Below are positions 60,601 to 64,000 of a stretch of 64,000 nucleotides of DNA, piece by piece; the stretch's first letter is position 1; each line of letters begins with the position of its first letter. The notes beneath the pieces were generated by a model. The model saw nothing but the letters and a program-made list of their open reading frames with translations. It ran no database searches and was not told where the DNA came from. This DNA is from Odontesthes bonariensis. Lineage: Eukaryota > Chordata > Actinopteri > Atheriniformes > Atherinopsidae. The stretch is from assembly GCF_027942865.1 (NCBI RefSeq), contig NC_134529.1, positions 20,066,467 to 20,130,466 of the forward strand, given 5' to 3'. The translations under genes were made by a program, and so were the position numbers.

Positions 60601-61380
60601 TCAGGCACTGCAGTGACTGCTGTGTGTGAAAGAGTTAAAGTGCCCGAACCTATCTCGTTCCGACCCTAACCCCTAAACCAAATACTGACACCAAAATATA
60701 TGTATATATATACATATATTTTATTTAAGAGGACCTCATAAGGTCTCCGTGGTAACAGGAGGTTCCCATATGTCGCGGCAGTTTCCTGTCCCCACTAAGG
60801 GACACAAACAAACACACACCCGCACACACAGAAGTCAGCTGGAGTTATTCTTGAGGATGCACCTCTCTTGAACCCTGACCACACACCCACCCAAGTGACC
60901 CAAAAAAATAAATTGAGAAGTACTTTCAGTTACCCAGTTGTTTCAGTGTGTACAATGATCCCTATACCCCTCTTAGTTACTGATGCAATAAACACAGGCG
61001 TACTTGAAAGCGGTGTGAGTTTCCCTGCCTCAGCCACATGCAAGCATGGATTTATCAAATGTTTTCCCCGATGAGGCAGACAGGTCAGAGATTTCTCTCA
61101 GTTGTATTGTGTAAAGTGAAATGCAAATATCTCGCTCTCAGGCGAATAGTATTATATCACCTGTGCGTAAAATGGACTGTGAAAAAAAAAAGTATCGGTT
61201 CTCAAGATCTCAAATCGAAGAGTAGTAAATAATTACGCATGGCAGTATTAATAACAAAAACGGAGAAAAACAACTAATTTAGTCATGTTTACGCGCGCCA
61301 TTTAACTTACTTAAAACCAGCAGATAGCAGCCTGCGCCGATGTCCAGAGCCGGTGATAAAGTGGAGGCGTAGATATCCAT
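42607..61380 (-). CDS. Neuropsin-group (Opn5-related, Opn6-9 type) non-visual opsin
   Basis: Four exons on the minus strand are 61380-61311, 48733-48440, 44708-44383 and 42951-42607 (stop). Each has a GT donor and AG acceptor and the phases (1, 1, 0) match; the product is 344 residues with seven membrane spans. Retinal Schiff-base Lys274 is in FAKSSTVYNPMIY (NPxxY at 280-284). Glu158 in GPEPFG occupies the counterion site 181 of rhodopsin. Cys86 and Cys164 form the usual disulfide, and CWTPY (242-246) is the helix-6 switch. The EPFG-SC-L and AGFFFG words place it near OPN5. E/DRY is replaced by Val110-Arg111-Phe112, and the site of rhodopsin Glu113 is Tyr. Cysteines at 302 and 308 in the tail could be acylated. 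Mammals keep only OPN5; I believe this is one of the fish Opn6-Opn9 lineages, but the exact one needs a tree. Confidence 0.92.
43135..43520 (+). mobile_element. Tc1-like transposon relic in opsin intron 3
   Basis: The stretch CACAGTGTAGCACGGCAGTG followed by GCAGAATCATGCTGTG (from about 43163) corresponds to the VKHGGGSIMLWG segment of Tc1 transposases, here with stop codons. Downstream sequence has the spacing expected of the catalytic domain but is too decayed to translate. Confidence 0.5.
45067..45087 (+). repeat. Poly-C tract
   Basis: An uninterrupted run of about 21 C lies in opsin intron 2. On the transcribed (minus) strand it is a G-run. Confidence 0.85.
46850..47000 (-). mobile_element. 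Tc1-like transposon relic in opsin intron 2
   Basis: Minus-strand translation gives SVKHGGGSIMAWAFLTASGPG, the conserved KHGGGSIMxWG segment of fish Tc1 transposases. Flanking sequence to about 47330 may belong to it but is not recognisable. Confidence 0.6.
47387..47821. mobile_element. Partial copy of the TTAA MITE found at 25463-26124
   Basis: It shares the internal GCTTGGCGCTATTTT, the loop (AGACCGAGCAGTCCCCTGC and CGAGCAGTAAACACCGTAAC) and the complete right arm, ending ACTATCCCT before TTAA at 47822-47825. The outer part of the left arm is missing. Point differences from the mmut copy suggest an older or different subfamily member. It lies in opsin intron 2. Confidence 0.8.
53583..53836 (-). 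repeat. Interspersed fish repeat, copy 2 (inverted relative to copy 1)
   Basis: Read on the minus strand it has GTGGAGTTTGTATGTTCTCC, GTGGGTTTCC, ACGTTAGGTTAATTGGTGAT and GGGATAGGCTCC in the same order as the copy at 38500-38757. Both are diverged, so each is an old insertion. Confidence 0.65.
54463..55065. mobile_element. TTAA-flanked MITE, second family, complete copy
   Basis: The ends are AGGGGAACTCCGGGGCATTT and the complement of AGGGGAAGTCCGGGGCATTT, within inverted repeats of about 128 bases. TTAA flanks both sides (54459-54462 and 55066-55069). The 603-bp element has no ORF of note. A second copy enters the window at 63585. TTAA duplication suggests mobilisation by a piggyBac-type transposase. 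Confidence 0.85.
57985..58960 (-). mobile_element. L2-like LINE fragment with internal deletion
   Basis: On the minus strand 58691-58065 encodes 208 residues from the region after the reverse-transcriptase core (WCGNNHLILNVNKTKEMIVDF, EYKYLGVHLDNRLDW, CVICWGSS, LLPTAISIYNNS). Just upstream are frame-shifted STGAPQGTVLSPF and YSDDSAVV, the catalytic YxDD box. Further upstream, RSIQKQLKVKIRESKEVYRKK comes from the linker before the polymerase domain, so most of the fingers region is deleted. The 3' end (plus-strand 58055 down to about 57990) has the GAGGGAAATT/ACTTTATT tail and an AATTGAATT repeat. It is non-functional. Confidence 0.85.
61311..61380 (-). other. Opsin coding exon 1 (23 codons plus one base)
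   Basis: The exon reads MDIYASTLSPALDIGAGCYLLVL plus one A, then GTAAGT. Joined to the exon at 48733 it yields ...YLLVL-T-VLSIVGN, a continuous first membrane helix ending in the GN pair found in opsins. The intron position (inside helix 1, phase 1) is like that of vertebrate OPN5 as I recall it. No competing first exon was found nearer to exon 2. Confidence 0.85.
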
Positions 61381-62228
61381 TGGAAAGATGGCAAGCAACC
61401 GAAAAAGGTGACAAAAAGGATCCTCATGCGATCTTCGTGGAGCGTAGAAAAGTCAAAATGTGCCGCTTGCTGATGCGCTCCAGTGTCACATCCCTCCGTC
61501 CGCAAGCAGGGAGCAGAGACACAAGAGGCTGCAGCCTTGTGCCTATAGCCAGCGGTTTGTTGTCAGGGAGATCATGCGTAAAGGGCAGTGCTACCATCCA
61601 ACGTCTCCAGTGCTGTCGTGTGACTTTCCGCTGGGCTCCAGCCTACAGGAGGAAGCACTGATCTCTGGTTTGAGGCTGAGGGCTGTCTTCCCACAGAAAT
61701 TACCATCAACAGTTGGAATAAAGAGGATAACTTGTGCACTAGACACGAATACTATTATGACTCTTAAATCAAGTCTACAGACTCAAGAATGTCTTAAAAT
61801 GTACAATCATGGCAACATGAGGAGTGATCCGCTCATTCAGGTGGTATTCTGGATTATGTTCCTGCATTCTTTGTATTGTGGATAATCATCTTACATATTT
61901 CATTGAAGCTGGAGGGCCACATAACAACTTTGTGGTTATGAAAAAGCTGCCACTGTACGAGTATGTAGGCTAATCTTAAATTCCTTACGCTCTGTTTCAG
62001 ACTTACTGTTGGTATTACAGGAAATGATTAAATCACTCACCGAAAACCTTAACCTTATCTTGACCACCTCTGTTGTGGGATTTTATTCTTTAGCCTCTGT
62101 CATTTTAGTTTGTGTAGCTTGTGCTCATGTGTGAATATCGTAGCAGCCACTGGGGCCACAGGAACCATTTTCTCGGTCAATAACGATAAAAACACAACCC
62201 TTGCCTCTGCATCATAAGATGCTTACTC
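61381..62228. other. Upstream flank of the opsin gene
   Basis: This stretch should contain the opsin 5' UTR and promoter (minus strand). A plus-strand ORF of 141 codons at 61460-61885 has no family resemblance. No TATA box at a usual distance from 61380 is obvious. Confidence 0.4.
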
Positions 62229-62343
62229 AGAGAATTAATTGAATTCCAATTGGCTTGAATTGGACTTGATCATCTAAATGCCTTGAGATGACATTGGTTG
62301 TATTTGGCGTTATATAAATAAAAATGAATTGAATTGAATTGAA
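62229..62343 (+). repeat. LINE/SINE 3' tail, second copy
   Basis: CCTTGAGATGACATTGGTTG and TTGGCGTTATATAAATAAAA precede GAATTGAATTG repeats, as in the copy at 37330-37437. No coding part is attached. Confidence 0.6.
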
Positions 62344-63454
62344 GAGCAGAATGCTGCCGTCTTAAATGTGCAGTGTAACCTGTCACTTTCAGGTGCATTG
62401 ACAAAATACATCCTCACGGGTCACAGCACTTTGAAGGGCTTTTGCCACTTTGGGCTTGAGAATTGTTTCCTTCCTTTCTACTTAGCAGCGAAGGTGGATA
62501 AAGTGAGTTCACCGCTTTCACAGTACATTGGAGTCTATATTAATTCCATTAACTGGGATTTCTGTTAGTTTTTAATCAATACAAGCTACACATTTATATG
62601 GATGGCTTTCCAGTTTTTGGATCACTCTGACTGGCACAATGAATTCAGGTGAAAAAGGTATAAATGAGATATTTTGACAAAATTGAAGCATTTTGAGGGC
62701 TTTAACCCGAAAGAATCTACAACTGATTCAGTACTTGTCTTCAGGCTTTTCTTTGTATGTTTTGAGTCTCTCTACACCATTGCCACCACCTGCTGCAGAA
62801 AATTCCCCAGGAATCAATTATGGAGATTCAGTGCCCACACAGTCCAGACAGCCTGTCAGACAGGACATCCACCGGAAGGGGTGCAGAGAGAAAACAATGT
62901 TTTATTGCTGCTGGCGAGTGTGAAAAGGACAGCATCACAGGGTTGTTGGGAAAGTTTTAACAGATGGATCCGTGGCAGAAGCACAAAGATTAAGAAATGT
63001 GTTTAGAAAAACGGCAGGTGTCAGTTTGAGTGACATTTTTCAGATAAAAAAGCGTGACAATAAGATGATGTAACTGAGGGAAAGGTGCTTATCCACCTTT
63101 ATTGGATATGGATCGACGATTTCCGACAAACTAGTAGCTACTTCCAGCACTCTGTGGAAGACTGAAACTGCCAAAGTACAAAATAAACGCAAAAATACAG
63201 AAATGGTTGACCAAAACAATAGGTTTTTATTTCTATTCATAACACTTGCTCATTACTCATTTTATTTACTTCTTCATTCTATTTCAAGTCAATTATTTTT
63301 TTGGATCAATTCTTCTCCATTTATATATGTATCTGATTTTTCATCCTTATATTCATTTCTCTATTCGTTTTTCCTTTGCATTGGCCTATTTCTCTAAAAA
63401 CATTTATTTCTGTTTTATGTTGTCATGATGAAATGTATTTTTTTAACCAGATTT

Positions 63455-63478
63455 CATTCATTCATTCATTCATTCATT
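63455..63478 (+). repeat. (ATTC)n microsatellite
   Basis: Five to six tandem ATTC units lie in otherwise T-rich sequence upstream of the opsin gene. Confidence 0.85.
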
Positions 63479-63584
63479 TTCTTTTTAAAGCAACATGCTC
63501 AACACTGGTGGTGTTAAATGCCACAATTATAGGGGGAGCCAAAAAAAGCTAAAAGAATTGGCAGATTCTCAAGTATTACCTTAA

Positions 63585-64000
63585 AGGGGAACTCCGGGGC
63601 ATTTGAAGCGCAATCCCATTGCTAGAGGTTGTCAAATACTGACAGTAGGACACAGACTGGTGCAAATCGGCGCTCCCTGTGCGGCGATTGCGCTGTTTGC
63701 ACCAGCCTGTCATGCTAGCCAACTACGTGGTGGCTAAGGGGCAAGTGCTAACCCTTCCACGTTAAACAACAACTTGAACACTGCAGAAACGTCACACCAC
63801 TTTATAAACCATCCGACAATAAAGTCACAAGCCTTACCATCAAAACCATATGCATGGTTCTCACATTACTGGCATGGGGACGTTACAAAACAACTTTATA
63901 AACAGCATGTCACTTACCTCTTGTCGGTATGCTCGCGCATGTGAAAGCCCAAAAGAGTCGATGGACGATAATCCCATATACAAAACAATTATATTCTCTA
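63585..64000. mobile_element. TTAA-flanked MITE, second family, truncated by window end
   Basis: After TTAA at 63581-63584 the sequence follows the element at 54463-55065 base for base with scattered changes (for example GTGCATTTCC becomes GCGCAATCCC), up to the window edge. The right arm must lie beyond the window. Confidence 0.85.

Larger units (their letters stand above)
48734..61310 (-). other. Opsin intron 1 (about 12.6 kb, repeat-rich)
   Basis: The interval between exons 1 and 2 contains a fish repeat copy (53583-53836), a TTAA MITE (54463-55065) and a LINE fragment (57985-58960). From 55440 to 56250 the plus strand is unusually rich in A and G and poor in T, resembling retroelement sequence, but no protein could be read. 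Elsewhere, for example 49300-53500 and 59200-61200, I see no gene or nameable repeat apart from short AT tracts. Confidence 0.6.

Noticed and set aside
61460-61885. 141-codon ORF on the plus strand near opsin exon 1
   Set aside because: It has no domain or signal peptide and lies opposite the expected opsin promoter.

Overview
The window is nuclear DNA from a ray-finned (teleost) fish. Its coding sequence is cut into short exons with canonical GT...AG borders, separated by long AT-rich introns and gaps. It also carries the usual fish transposon debris: Tc1-like relics, hAT and TTAA-flanked MITEs, and L2-like LINE pieces. I placed exon borders by joining reading frames across splice sites and comparing the products with vertebrate families known to me; no alignment was run.

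Five genes are supported. (1) 57-4801, plus strand: the last seven exons of a lysolipid/sphingosine-1-phosphate MFS transporter, best called mfsd2b; its 5' part lies before the window. (2) 6412-9601, minus: wdcp, complete in three coding exons (740 aa), tail to tail with mfsd2b. (3) 10771-19283, plus: fkbp1b (FKBP12.6), complete in four exons (108 aa), head to head with wdcp across a short intergenic region with ETS and ZNF143-type motifs. (4) 21705-35588, plus: mmut, mitochondrial methylmalonyl-CoA mutase, complete in twelve coding exons (754 aa), with an upstream non-coding exon and one intron that appears to be GC-AG. (5) 42607-61380, minus: a four-exon, 344-aa opsin of the neuropsin (Opn5-related, non-mammalian Opn6-9) group, whose 23-codon first exon lies about 12.6 kb from the second.

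mfsd2b, wdcp and fkbp1b are neighbours in human 2p23, so the left part is an ancient linkage block. mmut and the opsin do not belong to that block in human. The genes share no pathway: lipid transport, a WD-repeat adaptor, ryanodine-receptor regulation, propionate catabolism and non-visual photoreception.

Gene-free stretches: 4802-5550 and 5551-6411 are 3' UTRs; 9624-10770 is the wdcp/fkbp1b promoter region; 19284-20210 is the fkbp1b 3' UTR and spacer; 35589-42606 is the mmut 3' UTR and repeat-bearing spacer; 48734-61310 is opsin intron 1, the most repeat-rich part; 61381-64000 is upstream of the opsin and ends inside a MITE.

I found no novel multi-gene system. The points most worth a second look are the opsin's VRF in place of E/DRY, the mmut GC-AG intron beside the cobalamin-binding exon, the mixed FKBP12/FKBP12.6 residues in fkbp1b, the near-perfect 0.66-kb palindromic MITE inside mmut, and a hAT MITE with an exact 8-bp target duplication.
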